Shown in pieces: positions 15,633 to 23,848 of a stretch of DNA of 38,668 nucleotides. Below the pieces are notes generated by a model. It did no database searches. It was not told the origin of the DNA and was given only the letters and a program-made list of their open reading frames with translations. The position numbers were made by a program, and so were the translations under genes. The DNA is from an uncultured Bacteroides sp. (lineage in GTDB: Bacteria > Bacteroidota > Bacteroidia > Bacteroidales > Bacteroidaceae), in the NCBI RefSeq assembly GCF_910578895.1, contig NZ_CAJTSC010000033.1, positions 1-38,668 on the forward strand, given 5' to 3'. Positions within the stretch are counted from its first letter, which is position 1, and each line of letters starts with the position of its first letter.

Positions 15633-17339
15633 TTACTTGCGATAACCTTCCAGCTCTTCAGCCTTGAACTTACGGATAAAGTTGAAGTGCTTCTCTATTT
15701 CCGACTCTGCGTAGTTTACGTATACCAGTGCCGACTTGGCAAACAGTTCGGGAGCTTTTGTCGCATCCTGGATTAGCAAGTGAGACATCACGCATACGGC
15801 AGCCATTTCGTAAAGACGACGTGCCACGAAATCCAGCAACTCCTGATTGCCGTTTTCCTTGACGGCATTGGTGCAGGCTTCGAACTTGTTTGTCATTTCT
15901 TTCACACGATCCATCAGCGGCTGCATTTCCTCGCTGCAAGGAACCAGTTCGTAGTCGCGCAAGGTGGCGGCGTAAGAACCGTTGGTGACGTAGCGGATAG
16001 CGGCTACCGTCTGCAACTGCGTAGTACCTTCGTAAATGGAAGTGATACGCGCGTCACGATAGATGCGTTGGCAAGCATATTCCAGCATGAAGCCCGAGCC
16101 GCCGTGAATCTGAATGCTGTCGTAAGCATTCTGGTTGGCATATTCCGAATTCATACCTTTTGCCAGCGGAGTGAAAGAGTCCGCCAGTTTGGCATATTTC
16201 TTCTGTTCCTGACGTTCTTCCGGAGTCAGTTTGCGTTCGCGGGCAATGTCGTCCAGTGCCTTGTAGATGTCTACGTAGCGTGAAGTCTGGTACAACAAGG
16301 CACGACCGGCATCCAACTTGGCTTTCATGATGGCGAGCATGTCGTACACTGCCGGAAACTCAATGATGGCCTTGCCGAACTGCTTGCGGTCTTTGGCGTA
16401 TGCCAAACCTTCGTTATAGGCAGCCTGGCTCAAACCTACCGATTGGGCGGCGATGCCCAGGCGGGCACCGTTCATCAATGCCATCACATATTTAATCAGA
16501 CCGAGTTTGCGGTCGCCGCAAAGTTCGCATTTGGCATTCTTGTAGACCAGCTCGCAAGTGGGAGAACCGTGGATACCCAACTTGTTTTCGATGCGGCGAA
16601 CGTTCACGCCGCCGTCACGCTTGTCGTAGATGAACATGGACAAGCCGCGGCCGTCCTTTGTTCCTTCTTCCGAACGTGCCAGTACGAGGTGCAGGTCGGC
16701 ATCACCGTTGGTGATGAAACGCTTCACGCCGTTCAGGCGCCAGCAGTTGTTGGCTTCATCGAAAGTAGCTTTCAGCATCACGCTCTGGAGGTCGGAACCG
16801 GCATCCGGTTCGGTCAGGTCCATAGACATGGTTTCGCCGGCGCAGATGCGGGGGATGAAACGGCTGTGCTGGTCTTCGTTACCGAATTCGTACAGCGTTT
16901 CGATACAGTCTTGCAGCGACCAGATGTTACCGAAACCGGCATCGGCTGCCGCTACGATTTCCGCGCACATGGTGTACGGAGTAATCGGGAAGTTCAGTCC
17001 GCCGAAACGCCGCGGCATGGTCATACCGTTCAGTCCGGCTTTTACCATGGCATCCAGGTTCTGCTTGGTGCCGCTGGCATATTCCACGCGGCCGTTGGCG
17101 CAATGAGGACCTTCCTCGTCCACGCCTTCGGCATTGGGAGCGATAATCTCACCTGTGATTTCTCCTGTGATTTCGAGCACTTTGTCGTATGAGTCGATAG
17201 CATCCGCATAGTCCTGCGGGGCATAATCGAACTTGTCTTTATCTTCGTAGCCGCGTTCTTTCAGTTCGCAGATACGCTGCATCATCGGATTGTTCAGATG
17301 ATACTTCAATTCGGGAACTTCGGTATAAAAGTTTGCCAT
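15633..17339 (-). CDS. Acyl-CoA dehydrogenase
   Basis: 568 residues. An FAD flavoprotein that oxidises an acyl-CoA to the 2-enoyl-CoA and passes electrons to ETF, whose two subunits are encoded upstream in the same operon. Seen: the N-terminal helical domain; MSMDLTEPDAGSDLQSV (about 171-187) and KRFITNGDADLHLV (206-219) of the flavin-binding beta domain; YAKDRKQFGKAI (314-325); IQIHGGSGFMLEY (409-421); and the probable catalytic base Glu437 in SIYEGTTQLQ. It is longer than four-helix ACADs (about 380 residues), with an N-terminal extension and a C-terminal helical extension. The substrate cannot be read from the sequence. A direct GEITGEI duplication near residue 59 is a minor oddity. Confidence 0.93.
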   Translation of the reverse strand: MANFYTEVPELKYHLNNPMMQRICELKERGYEDKDKFDYAPQDYADAIDSYDKVLEITGEITGEIIAPNAEGVDEEGPHCANGRVEYASGTKQNLDAMVKAGLNGMTMPRRFGGLNFPITPYTMCAEIVAAADAGFGNIWSLQDCIETLYEFGNEDQHSRFIPRICAGETMSMDLTEPDAGSDLQSVMLKATFDEANNCWRLNGVKRFITNGDADLHLVLARSEEGTKDGRGLSMFIYDKRDGGVNVRRIENKLGIHGSPTCELVYKNAKCELCGDRKLGLIKYVMALMNGARLGIAAQSVGLSQAAYNEGLAYAKDRKQFGKAIIEFPAVYDMLAIMKAKLDAGRALLYQTSRYVDIYKALDDIARERKLTPEERQEQKKYAKLADSFTPLAKGMNSEYANQNAYDSIQIHGGSGFMLEYACQRIYRDARITSIYEGTTQLQTVAAIRYVTNGSYAATLRDYELVPCSEEMQPLMDRVKEMTNKFEACTNAVKENGNQELLDFVARRLYEMAAVCVMSHLLIQDATKAPELFAKSALVYVNYAESEIEKHFNFIRKFKAEELEGYRK

Positions 17340-17404
17340 ATTGTTTTCTTTTTATTTTATAATTTTTGTGTGAGAACTTCTGAGAACGGTTATTGGTTGT
17401 TCTC

Positions 17405-18334
17405 TTAAAGTCTTGTCTTTTTAACTGTAACATAGGACTGGACACGGAGCGGGACGACGACGATGGTCGTACATTTCCGGTTGTCTATCTCTCCGGGAAT
17501 GAAAGTATGCTTGTCCAACACATCCAGCAGACCGTCGAGGTGACTTGCATTCGCCCTGGGATCTTCTGTCTTGAGGGTAAGGAGATCCACTGCCTTGCCA
17601 TTGGCGTTGATTACAATGCCAATGGCAATGTTTATTGTCTTTTGGCTGTTCTTGCTGACGTCTTCGTACATTCCTTCAGGCCAGCGGGCAGTCTTGCTCG
17701 CGACTTTCCGGTTGCTGTTGTTCATTTCTTCATACAGTTCTGCCGGAAATTTGGCTGTACTGCCTAAGATTTTCGCAAGTTCCGATTCGTTACCCACGAG
17801 ACGGGCAGGCTGGTAGAAAGGTGAATGACTGATTTCCATACCGTCCGGTGCGAAACATTTGCCGTATGCGCATTTGTTCCTTTTGTACACTTCTATCCGT
17901 TTCAACTTCCCGTTTTCGTAGAATTGCCGTAGCGTGTCGTTCAACACTCCGTTTTTGTATTGGCATTTTGCCATTATCTCTCCACCGGGATAGTAGAACG
18001 TGGCGTCTCCTGTCCGGCAGTTGTTTTGATAGTCAACTTGCAGACTGTCTTGCCCGGATCCGTGGAAGAGGTAACGGGTGGTACCGTGCAGAATTTGGTA
18101 ATCAGGCGTTTTGCCGAATAACCTGTATTGGCTGCTGGCAGTCAGTTTTCCGTCGAGGGTATAGAAATCTACCCATTCGATACCTTTCTCTATCTTCCGG
18201 ACGAGGGCACACTCTTTGGCTTTGGATTTCTTCTTTACAAATTCTCGGTTAGCATTGAGATAAATAGTGTCCTGCTGTGCCCATGCCGAAAGGCTCAGGC
18301 AAGCGATGATGGCGGAAGACAGTATGCGTTTCAT
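17405..18334 (-). CDS. Secreted MORN-like / TonB-C-like protein of unknown function
   Basis: 309 residues. The signal peptide MKRILSSAIIACLSLSAWA is cut near residue 19, so the protein is periplasmic or surface-located. About residues 95-165 contain tandem toast-rack/MORN_2-like units (ATFYYPGGEIMAKCQYKNG; LRQFYENGKLKRIEVYKRNK), as in YwqK-type proteins. The C-terminal part (about 205-300) reads like a TonB-C-type domain (INIAIGIVINANGKAVDLL). It sits inside the etf operon, 24 bp after etfA and 65 bp before the acyl-CoA dehydrogenase gene. It has no evident link to flavin chemistry and may be a later insertion into the operon. Function not known. Confidence 0.8.
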   Translation of the reverse strand: MKRILSSAIIACLSLSAWAQQDTIYLNANREFVKKKSKAKECALVRKIEKGIEWVDFYTLDGKLTASSQYRLFGKTPDYQILHGTTRYLFHGSGQDSLQVDYQNNCRTGDATFYYPGGEIMAKCQYKNGVLNDTLRQFYENGKLKRIEVYKRNKCAYGKCFAPDGMEISHSPFYQPARLVGNESELAKILGSTAKFPAELYEEMNNSNRKVASKTARWPEGMYEDVSKNSQKTINIAIGIVINANGKAVDLLTLKTEDPRANASHLDGLLDVLDKHTFIPGEIDNRKCTTIVVVPLRVQSYVTVKKTRL

Positions 18335-18358
18335 AATGTTACGTTTTTTAAGATAAGC

Positions 18359-19378
18359 TTACTTACTGTTCTGTTTATAATACTTAATCATCTTCGGAAT
18401 AACTTCCTCCACCGTGCCGTTGATGACATAATCGGCAATCGTATTGATAGGGGCATTCTCATCGTTGTTGATGGAGATGATGATACCACTTTCCTGCATG
18501 CCGGCGATGTGCTGGATTTGTCCGCTGATGCCGCAAGCGATATACAGTTTGGGACGGACCGTTACACCCGTCTGACCAATCTGACGGTCGTGGTCGCAGA
18601 AACCGGCATCCACGGCGGCACGGCTGGCACCTACCTCGGCATGGAGTTCCTTCGCAAGTTCGAACAGCATGTCGAAACCCTCCTTGCTGCCCATGCCGTA
18701 TCCGCCGGCAATCACGATGGGAGCGCCTTTCAGGTTGTGTTTCGCCTTTTCCACGTGGCGGTCGATGACTTTTACCACATAGTCCGTTTCAGGAACATAC
18801 TTGGCAACGTCGTGGTTGATGACTTCGCCCTTATAGTCGGCGTCCAGTATCTCTTTCTTCATCACGCCTTCGCGAACGGTAGCCATCTGCGGGCGGTGTT
18901 CGGGGTTCACAATCGTGGCAACGATGTTACCGCCGAATGCGGGACGGATTTGGTACAACAGGTTCTCGTATGTCTTGCCTTCTTTCTTATCCTCGTGGTC
19001 GCCGATTTCGAGCGAGGTACAGTCGGCTGTCAGTCCGCTGGTCAGTGCGGAAGAGACGCGCGGACCGAGGTCGCGGCCGATAACGGTTGCCCCCATCAGG
19101 CAGATTTGCGGCTGTTCTTCTTTAAACAGGTTGATGAGGACGGAAGAGTGGGGAAGGGAAGTGTAAGGGAACAGCCCCGGAGCGTCGAACACATGCAGTT
19201 TGTCAACGCCGAAGGGCAATACTTGCTTTTCAATGCCTGCCAGATTGCTTCCGGCGGCGACAGCTTCCAGTTGGCAACCCAACTGATTAGCCAATTTACG
19301 ACCTTTGGTCAGGAGTTCGAGACTGACATCGGCAACCGTAGTGCCTTCTATCTCTAAATATACAAATACGTTGTTCAT
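18359..19378 (-). CDS. etfA: Electron transfer flavoprotein, alpha subunit
   Basis: 339 residues. With EtfB it forms the FAD heterodimer that accepts electrons from acyl-CoA dehydrogenase. The C-terminal FAD domain shows GASRAAVDAGFCDHDRQIGQ, VRPKLYIACGISGQIQH and IISINNDENAPIN, the family signature. The N-terminal half has the usual Rossmann-like start (NNVFVYLEIEG). The start at ATG 19376-19378 follows a stretch of eight-base repeats in the etfB-etfA gap. Which redox partner re-oxidises the ETF is not visible here. Confidence 0.96.
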   Translation of the reverse strand: MNNVFVYLEIEGTTVADVSLELLTKGRKLANQLGCQLEAVAAGSNLAGIEKQVLPFGVDKLHVFDAPGLFPYTSLPHSSVLINLFKEEQPQICLMGATVIGRDLGPRVSSALTSGLTADCTSLEIGDHEDKKEGKTYENLLYQIRPAFGGNIVATIVNPEHRPQMATVREGVMKKEILDADYKGEVINHDVAKYVPETDYVVKVIDRHVEKAKHNLKGAPIVIAGGYGMGSKEGFDMLFELAKELHAEVGASRAAVDAGFCDHDRQIGQTGVTVRPKLYIACGISGQIQHIAGMQESGIIISINNDENAPINTIADYVINGTVEEVIPKMIKYYKQNSK

Positions 19379-19393
19379 GTTCTTTTAGTTTTT

Positions 19394-19453
19394 TAGTTGA
19401 CGAGTTGACGGGTTGGCAAGTTGACAAACTGGTTGACAGGTTGACGGGTTGAC
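19394..19453. repeat. Tandem 8-bp repeats between etfB and etfA
   Basis: Seven units of NRGTTGAC (for example TAGTTGAC, GAGTTGAC, GGGTTGGC, AAGTTGAC, AGGTTGAC, GGGTTGAC) with one 4-bp slip after the fourth. On the mRNA (minus strand) this reads as (GTCAACYY)n, a G-poor, unstructured stretch 16-75 nt before the etfA start. Confidence 0.85.
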
Positions 19454-19504
19454 AAGGATATGCCTTGTAAGCCTTGTATGCTTGTCTCCTTGTCTCCTTA
19501 TTAA

Positions 19505-20398
19505 CTATCCAATCGTATGGTTAGCCAACAGTTCAACAATCAAATCTTCCACATCCTTGTCGCTGCCTGTCAGCGTTTTGCTTTCTTTGGCTTGGAAAGA
19601 GATGTTCTGAATGGTTTTCACTTTGGTGGGCGAGCCGCTCAGGCCGCATTGTGCGAGGTCGCCGTTGACGTCCGCCACACTCCATTCCGTGATGTTCAGA
19701 TAAGGATGTTTTTCATAAAGAGCTGCGTAGGGCAGTTCTGCGCCTTCTTTTTCGATGGCAGCTTTCTCTTGTGCACCGAGGGCGCGTTTGTACTTCTGTA
19801 TCAGTTTGGCGTTGCGCGGACGGCAGGGAGCAGCGCTTCCGTTAACGGTGATGACGATAGGCAGCGGACCTTCCACTGTCTCTACGCCGCCGTCGATGTG
19901 GCGTTTCACGGTAATCTTCTTGGCGGCTTTGTCCACGTTCAGAATTTCTTCCGCATACGTCACCTGCGTCAATCCCAACTTCTCGGCAACCTGCGGGCCT
20001 ACTTGCGCCGTGTCGCCGTCGATGGCCTGGCGGCCGCCGATGATGATGTCGTAATCGCCTATTTTCTTGATGGCTGTGGCAAGGGCATACGAAGTGGCAA
20101 GCGTATCGGCACCGGCAAAAGCACGGTCGGTAAGCAGATAGCCGTTGTCGGCACCGCGGTAAAGTCCTTCACGAATAATTTCGGCTGCACGTCCCGGTCC
20201 CATGGTCAGGATGGTAACGGTGGAGCCCGGATGTTCATCTTTCAGTCGGAGAGCCTGCTCAAGAGCGTTCAAGTCTTCGGGGTTGAAGATGGCAGGGAGT
20301 GCCGCGCGGTTGATGGTTCCGTCGGCTTTCATGGCATCTTTCCCAACGTTGCGTGTGTCGGGAACTTGTTTTGCCAATACAACAATTTTCAAACTCAT
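19505..20398 (-). CDS. etfB: Electron transfer flavoprotein, beta subunit
   Basis: 297 residues, complete. It begins MSLKIVVLAKQVPDTRNV, as usual for EtfB/FixA. The adenine nucleotide-binding motif region is visible (LGLTQVTYAEEI; VEGPLPIVITVNGSAAPCRP). ALRLKDEHPGSTVTILTMGP and REGLYRGADNGYLLTDRAFAG are further family blocks. First gene of the leftward operon etfB-etfA-MORN-like-acyl-CoA dehydrogenase, driven by a strong promoter about 110 bp upstream. Confidence 0.96.
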   Translation of the reverse strand: MSLKIVVLAKQVPDTRNVGKDAMKADGTINRAALPAIFNPEDLNALEQALRLKDEHPGSTVTILTMGPGRAAEIIREGLYRGADNGYLLTDRAFAGADTLATSYALATAIKKIGDYDIIIGGRQAIDGDTAQVGPQVAEKLGLTQVTYAEEILNVDKAAKKITVKRHIDGGVETVEGPLPIVITVNGSAAPCRPRNAKLIQKYKRALGAQEKAAIEKEGAELPYAALYEKHPYLNITEWSVADVNGDLAQCGLSGSPTKVKTIQNISFQAKESKTLTGSDKDVEDLIVELLANHTIG

Positions 20399-20510
20399 GC
20401 TATTAATTATTAGTATTAGTATTTCTTTGTATGTCAGTGCCGGGAGAAATAGGAGTAGTGAAGGGAAATTCCTGCTACTGAAATTGTCCGGTTAACTCAT
20501 TATCAGCATG

Positions 20511-20541
20511 CAAATTTACGGAAAGAGTTGGGTTTGACAAG
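20511..20541 (-). promoter_or_regulatory. Promoter of the etf operon
   Basis: On the minus strand CTTG (20538-20541), exactly 19 bp, then TAAATTTG (20511-20518). A near-perfect Bacteroides promoter; leader about 105 nt. Confidence 0.85.
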
Positions 20542-20589
20542 AAAACAAGGTAAAAAATGCACATCCGGTGAGATTTTGAGCAAAAGTAC

Positions 20590-20690
20590 AAACCTGGAAT
20601 TGAAAAGAGTCATTACCCTTTGGGTTCGGAATTAAGGGTCTGCAGCCCTGTTGATGTATAGCGATGCTGGCGGCTTCCGGTCTGCTTTTG
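20590..20690. repeat. Dispersed repeat family 2, partial copy
   Basis: Contains the family core CCTTTGGGTTCGGAATTAAG and TGTTGATGTATAGCGATGCT but lacks clear outer arms. It directly precedes the family 3 element. The 20399-21485 gap contains only the etf promoter, this block, the next two elements and the terminator of the peptidase gene. Confidence 0.65.
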
Positions 20691-20698
20691 CTTTTTTT

Positions 20699-21156
20699 CA
20701 TGACAAAAAGACGGCGAAATCCCCTTTTTGCTTACTTCCGCTCTTCCGTATTTCTGCCGGAATAGCGAAGGGTTGCATAAAGTGCGGATGGATATGCGGT
20801 GTTTTCCGATGGAAATACGCTGTTTATGCAGTTTTCCGGTTTTTCTGTTGTCGGATACGGGTGTTTCAGCCGATGGATGTTAGTGTCTGACGTGAGCGGC
20901 ATTAATGTCTGTCGCGATAGACATTAATGTCCATCACGAGCGGCATTAATGTCCATCGGCTGAAACACCAATATCCGGCAAACGGGATGCCCGTACAGGG
21001 CATTTCCGGCGCTTTTCTGCGCTGGTTGGTTTGTAAGGATTTCGCTATCGTATTGATAATGCGGAAGATGGATGTTTTTCGTTCCGTTTTTTCCGACCGG
21101 CAGCACATCGGGGCGGAAACAGGCGATTCTGAGGAGTTGGAAAATACAAATTGTCA
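20699..21156 (+). repeat. Dispersed repeat family 3, copy A (about 460 bp)
   Basis: Homologous along its length, in inverted orientation, to 35524-35983. Conserved blocks include GCGGATGGATATGC, CCGATGGATGTTA, a 22-bp tandem module region, CAATATCCGGCAAACGGGAT, GGTTGGTTTGTAAGGATTTC and GACCGGCAGCACATCGGG. Reading frames of 60-90 codons are open on both strands. The best shared frame (from 20927) aligns for about 69 codons with copy B, but of 17 differing codons only 3 are silent, which argues against a protein. No transposase and no clear terminal inverted repeats were seen. Confidence 0.85.
20877..20962 (+). repeat. Tandem 22-bp modules inside family 3 copy A
   Basis: Nearly four units at 20877, 20899, 20921 and 20943, of the form RCATTAATGTCYRTCRCGAKMG. 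Each carries the palindrome ACATTAATGT or GCATTAATGT. The whole block is flanked by GTTTCAGCCGATGGA and TCCATCGGCTGAAAC, a perfect 15-bp inverted repeat. Confidence 0.85.
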
Positions 21157-21163
21157 TTCTGAT

Positions 21164-21292
21164 GCACGGTTTTTCATTTGCAGGAGTTAAAAGAGAGTAT
21201 CGTCCCTCGGGTTCGGAATTAAAGTCCTGCGGTTCTGTTGATGTATAGCGATGCTATCGGCATCTGACTCCCTTGAATGAAAGAAATGTGCC
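21164..21292. repeat. Dispersed repeat family 2, copy
   Basis: Outer arms GCACGGTTTTTCATTTGCAG and GAATGAAAGAAATGTGC, with the core TCGGGTTCGGAATTAAAG and TGTTGATGTATAGCGATGCT then ATCGGCAT. It begins eight bases after family 3 copy A. Confidence 0.75.
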
Positions 21293-21389
21293 GATGGAGT
21301 GGGGCTTTAGCGGTTATGCAGGATGAGGTATCAATTATACAGTGGGGTTGTGGGTAAGGGCAAAAGCGGAAGGCGATGTGGAATGGCAG

Positions 21390-21454
21390 AAAAAAAGTGC
21401 GTGCATCCAAACCCTGGCAGCCGTATCACTCTGCCCGGGTTTGGACGCACGCAC
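21390..21454 (-). terminator. Terminator of the C1B peptidase gene
   Basis: A long stem GTGCGTGCATCCAAACCC / GGGTTTGGACGCACGCAC with one mismatch; on the minus strand it is followed by seven T. It lies 32 bp after the stop codon. Confidence 0.93.
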
Positions 21455-21485
21455 CCTTGCGTGTTCTTTGTATCTTCTGTGGGGA

Positions 21486-22688
21486 TTACTTGATACCGAG
21501 TTTCTTGGCGATATCCTTAGGCAGCGCATCTTTGTGTACAATGATGTTCATTGTCTTGTAGCGCACGAATGCCTTGGAGGCATACCATTTGCCTTCGTAT
21601 TTGCCGGCTTTGCCCCAGGAGTTTTTCACCATGTAGTACTCGTTGCCTGTCTGGTCCTTGGCGATGCCGTAAATCTGCATGCCGTGGTCATCGGTGGTTT
21701 CCCAGTTGTCGTATGCCACTTGGCGTTCTTCCTGGGTGCACCATTTCTGCGGTTGGGGCTTGGTGTTGAGTTTCTTCTCTTCGGGTTTCATCTTCAACCA
21801 GTGTGCCATGTCCGAGCCGCTCAGTTCCTGTACCTTTTCGGCATCGGGCAGTACGGCGATGCCGTCGCGTGTGAAGCCCTGTTCGCTCACATCGCTGCCC
21901 CAGGCAATGGTATAACCTTTGTTGATGGCATTGTCGAACACCTGCATCAGCTCGTCGATGGGCAGGTTGTAGGAAGAAGCCCAACGCCAGTTGTCTTGGA
22001 TTTCGAGAATGAATGGCTGGTAGAACGGATGGTGCGTGTAGGATGTCAGTGAGATGTAGTCGTCGGCATTCAGTCCGGTAGACTCATAGAAAGATTTCGG
22101 GGTGTATTCCTTGCCTTTGTAAGTGAACTTCTCGGGACGTTCGCCCAGGTAGATGTCATGGATGGAGGCGATTGCCTTCTTCCAGAGCGGGGTTTTGTCC
22201 TTGTCGGTCTGCAGGCTGCGGTGGTTGCCTTTGGCGATGGCGGCTACTACGGCATTGGACACGGCTGTCAGTTCGTTGTGGTTGCTCAGCGTGTCGCCAT
22301 ACATTACGCCCGGGCGCATCTCTTCTTCGGGCACCAGTCCGAAAGTCTTCATTCCGTAAATCACATCGTAGAACGAACCGCCTTGCGAGAAGGAGATATC
22401 GCCGTGTGTGCGCACTGCCTTGTCGGCGCGGTCCAGGTAGGTGTTGTGTACGAGGAACATTTCGGACAAGTCATACTCTCCTTTGCCCATACGGAGCAAT
22501 TCGGACTCGATGAATGCCAGTCCGGAATAGCACCAGCAGGTGCCCGCACGGTTCTGGTTCTTGATGGATGTAATCGGGTTTTCTTTTACGGTAGTAAAGA
22601 CGAATCCCTCTTCTTTCGGGGCGTCTTGCGCCATTGTGTTAAGACTGAACAGTCCTAAGGCGGCAATCAGTATAGGCTTTTTCATCAT
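21486..22688 (-). CDS. Secreted C1B-family cysteine peptidase (aminopeptidase C / bleomycin hydrolase-like)
   Basis: 400 residues from ATG 22686-22688 (MMKKPILIAA); a start three bases later is equally possible, while the longer open frame upstream covers the promoter and is rejected. The signal peptide is cut near TMA-QDAP (residues 19-21), so it acts in the periplasm or outside. Papain-type residues are all visible: oxyanion Gln45 and nucleophile Cys51 in QNRAGTCWCYSG, His335 in DDHGMQIYG, Asn356 in VKNSWG. The long insertion between Cys and His is typical of C1B. The C-terminal LGIK lacks the short tail that makes cytosolic PepC an aminopeptidase, so the exact cleavage mode is open. Divergent from the patatin gene. 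Confidence 0.9.
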   Translation of the reverse strand: MMKKPILIAALGLFSLNTMAQDAPKEEGFVFTTVKENPITSIKNQNRAGTCWCYSGLAFIESELLRMGKGEYDLSEMFLVHNTYLDRADKAVRTHGDISFSQGGSFYDVIYGMKTFGLVPEEEMRPGVMYGDTLSNHNELTAVSNAVVAAIAKGNHRSLQTDKDKTPLWKKAIASIHDIYLGERPEKFTYKGKEYTPKSFYESTGLNADDYISLTSYTHHPFYQPFILEIQDNWRWASSYNLPIDELMQVFDNAINKGYTIAWGSDVSEQGFTRDGIAVLPDAEKVQELSGSDMAHWLKMKPEEKKLNTKPQPQKWCTQEERQVAYDNWETTDDHGMQIYGIAKDQTGNEYYMVKNSWGKAGKYEGKWYASKAFVRYKTMNIIVHKDALPKDIAKKLGIK

Positions 22689-22721
22689 GATTAAATTGTT
22701 GTTAATTGATAGTTGTAGCCG

Positions 22722-22729
22722 CAAATATA
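22722..22729 (-). promoter_or_regulatory. -7 box of the C1B peptidase gene
   Basis: TATATTTG on the minus strand, 34 bp before the start codon. A TTTG lies 16 bp upstream, shorter than the usual spacing. Confidence 0.5.
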
Positions 22730-22752
22730 GGCAGAATATCGTAAACAAAAGC

Positions 22753-22760
22753 TATCTTTG
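22753..22760 (+). promoter_or_regulatory. -7 box of the patatin-like gene
   Basis: TATCTTTG, 20 bp before the start codon, 23 bp from the divergent peptidase -7 box. No -33 TTG at standard spacing. Confidence 0.5.
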
Positions 22761-22780
22761 GCACGTTAATTCGGGTATTT

Positions 22781-23644
22781 ATGGATAAAATAGTAAATAT
22801 AGACCATCGGAGCGGCCTGATTCTTGAGGGCGGCGGCATGCGCGGTGTCTTCACATGCGGCGTGTTGGATAATTTCATGGACCGCGGCATCCGCTTTCCT
22901 TATACGATTGGCGTCAGCGCAGGTGCCTGCAACGGATTGTCGTATATGTCGGGACAGCGGGGGCGTGCCAAATACAGCAATATAGACCTGCTGCAGAAGT
23001 ATAATTACATCGGGTTGAAATATCTGTTGAAGAAGCGCAACATAATGGATTTCGATTTGCTGTTCCGGGAGTTTCCCGAGCATATACTGCCGTACGACTA
23101 TGATGCCTATTTCAGTTGTCCGGAACGCTTTGTCATGGTCACTACCAACTGCCTGACCGGAACGGCAGGCTACTTTGAGGAAAAGCGGAGCAAGGAGCGT
23201 GTCATCGATATCGTGCGTGCTTCGAGCAGCCTGCCTTTTGTTTGCCCCGTTACGTATGTGGACGGCATTCCGATGCTGGACGGCGGTATTGTGGACAGCA
23301 TTCCCTTGATGCGTGCCCGCCGTGACGGTTACGACCGTAATGTGGTGGTGCTGACACGCAACCGTGGATACAGGAAAGATATCCGGGGCACGAAAGTGCC
23401 GTCTTTCATTTATCGCAAATACCCCCGGTTGCGTGAGGCAATCAATCGGCGTTGTTATGTCTATAACGAACAGCTGGAACTGGTGGAACGGTTGGAAGAT
23501 GCGGGAGAGATAACCGTGATACGTCCGCAGAATCCGGTAGCGGTAGACCGTATCGAGCGGGATGTGAACAAACTGAAGGACCTTTATGACGAGGGGTATG
23601 CGTGTGCGGCGGCTTTCCGTTTTTCTTCCGATGTTCCCACTTGA
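22781..23644 (+). CDS. Patatin-like phospholipase (RssA/YjjU-type)
   Basis: 287 residues, no signal peptide, so probably cytoplasmic or membrane-associated. The catalytic dyad of the patatin fold is visible: the oxyanion motif GGGMRGVF (17-24), the nucleophile Ser46 in GVSAG, and the Asp in MLDGGIVDSIP (about 171). It hydrolyses acyl ester bonds of lipids; the substrate is not known. The C-terminal third is rich in basic residues. Homologous proteins are widespread in bacteria as predicted acylesterases. It is divergently transcribed from the peptidase gene and followed by tmRNA. Confidence 0.92.
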   Translation: MDKIVNIDHRSGLILEGGGMRGVFTCGVLDNFMDRGIRFPYTIGVSAGACNGLSYMSGQRGRAKYSNIDLLQKYNYIGLKYLLKKRNIMDFDLLFREFPEHILPYDYDAYFSCPERFVMVTTNCLTGTAGYFEEKRSKERVIDIVRASSSLPFVCPVTYVDGIPMLDGGIVDSIPLMRARRDGYDRNVVVLTRNRGYRKDIRGTKVPSFIYRKYPRLREAINRRCYVYNEQLELVERLEDAGEITVIRPQNPVAVDRIERDVNKLKDLYDEGYACAAAFRFSSDVPT

Positions 23645-23726
23645 TTGAGAACGTGTTTCGTAAATGAAAAAACGTGGCATCAGCTAATATTTGCAAATAT
23701 ATGATGGTCGGTAACAAAAGAATATG

Positions 23727-23734
23727 TATATTTG
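23727..23734 (+). promoter_or_regulatory. Possible promoter for tmRNA
   Basis: TATATTTG, about 115 bp before the mature tmRNA 5' end; the -33 position reads ATGG. If used, a 5' extension would have to be removed by RNase P. Confidence 0.35.
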
Positions 23735-23848
23735 CATCGAAAGAAAGCGGCAGGGCATGAAAATAATGTATCATGTATTCCTTTTTCATCCCCCGGCTTG
23801 GAAATAAGCATCGCAATCTTTTGTTATTTCAGACTGTTACAAAGTCAT

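Noticed and set aside
17405..18334. Toxin-antitoxin component (YwqK-like)
   Set aside because: Only the MORN_2-type units match; the protein has a signal peptide and no partner toxin gene lies nearby.
20927..21190. A shared open frame (starting MSITS) in both family 3 copies as a protein family
   Set aside because: Of 17 differing codons in about 69 compared, only 3 are silent, the opposite strand is equally open, and there is no promoter or start context. A repeated nucleic-acid element explains it better.
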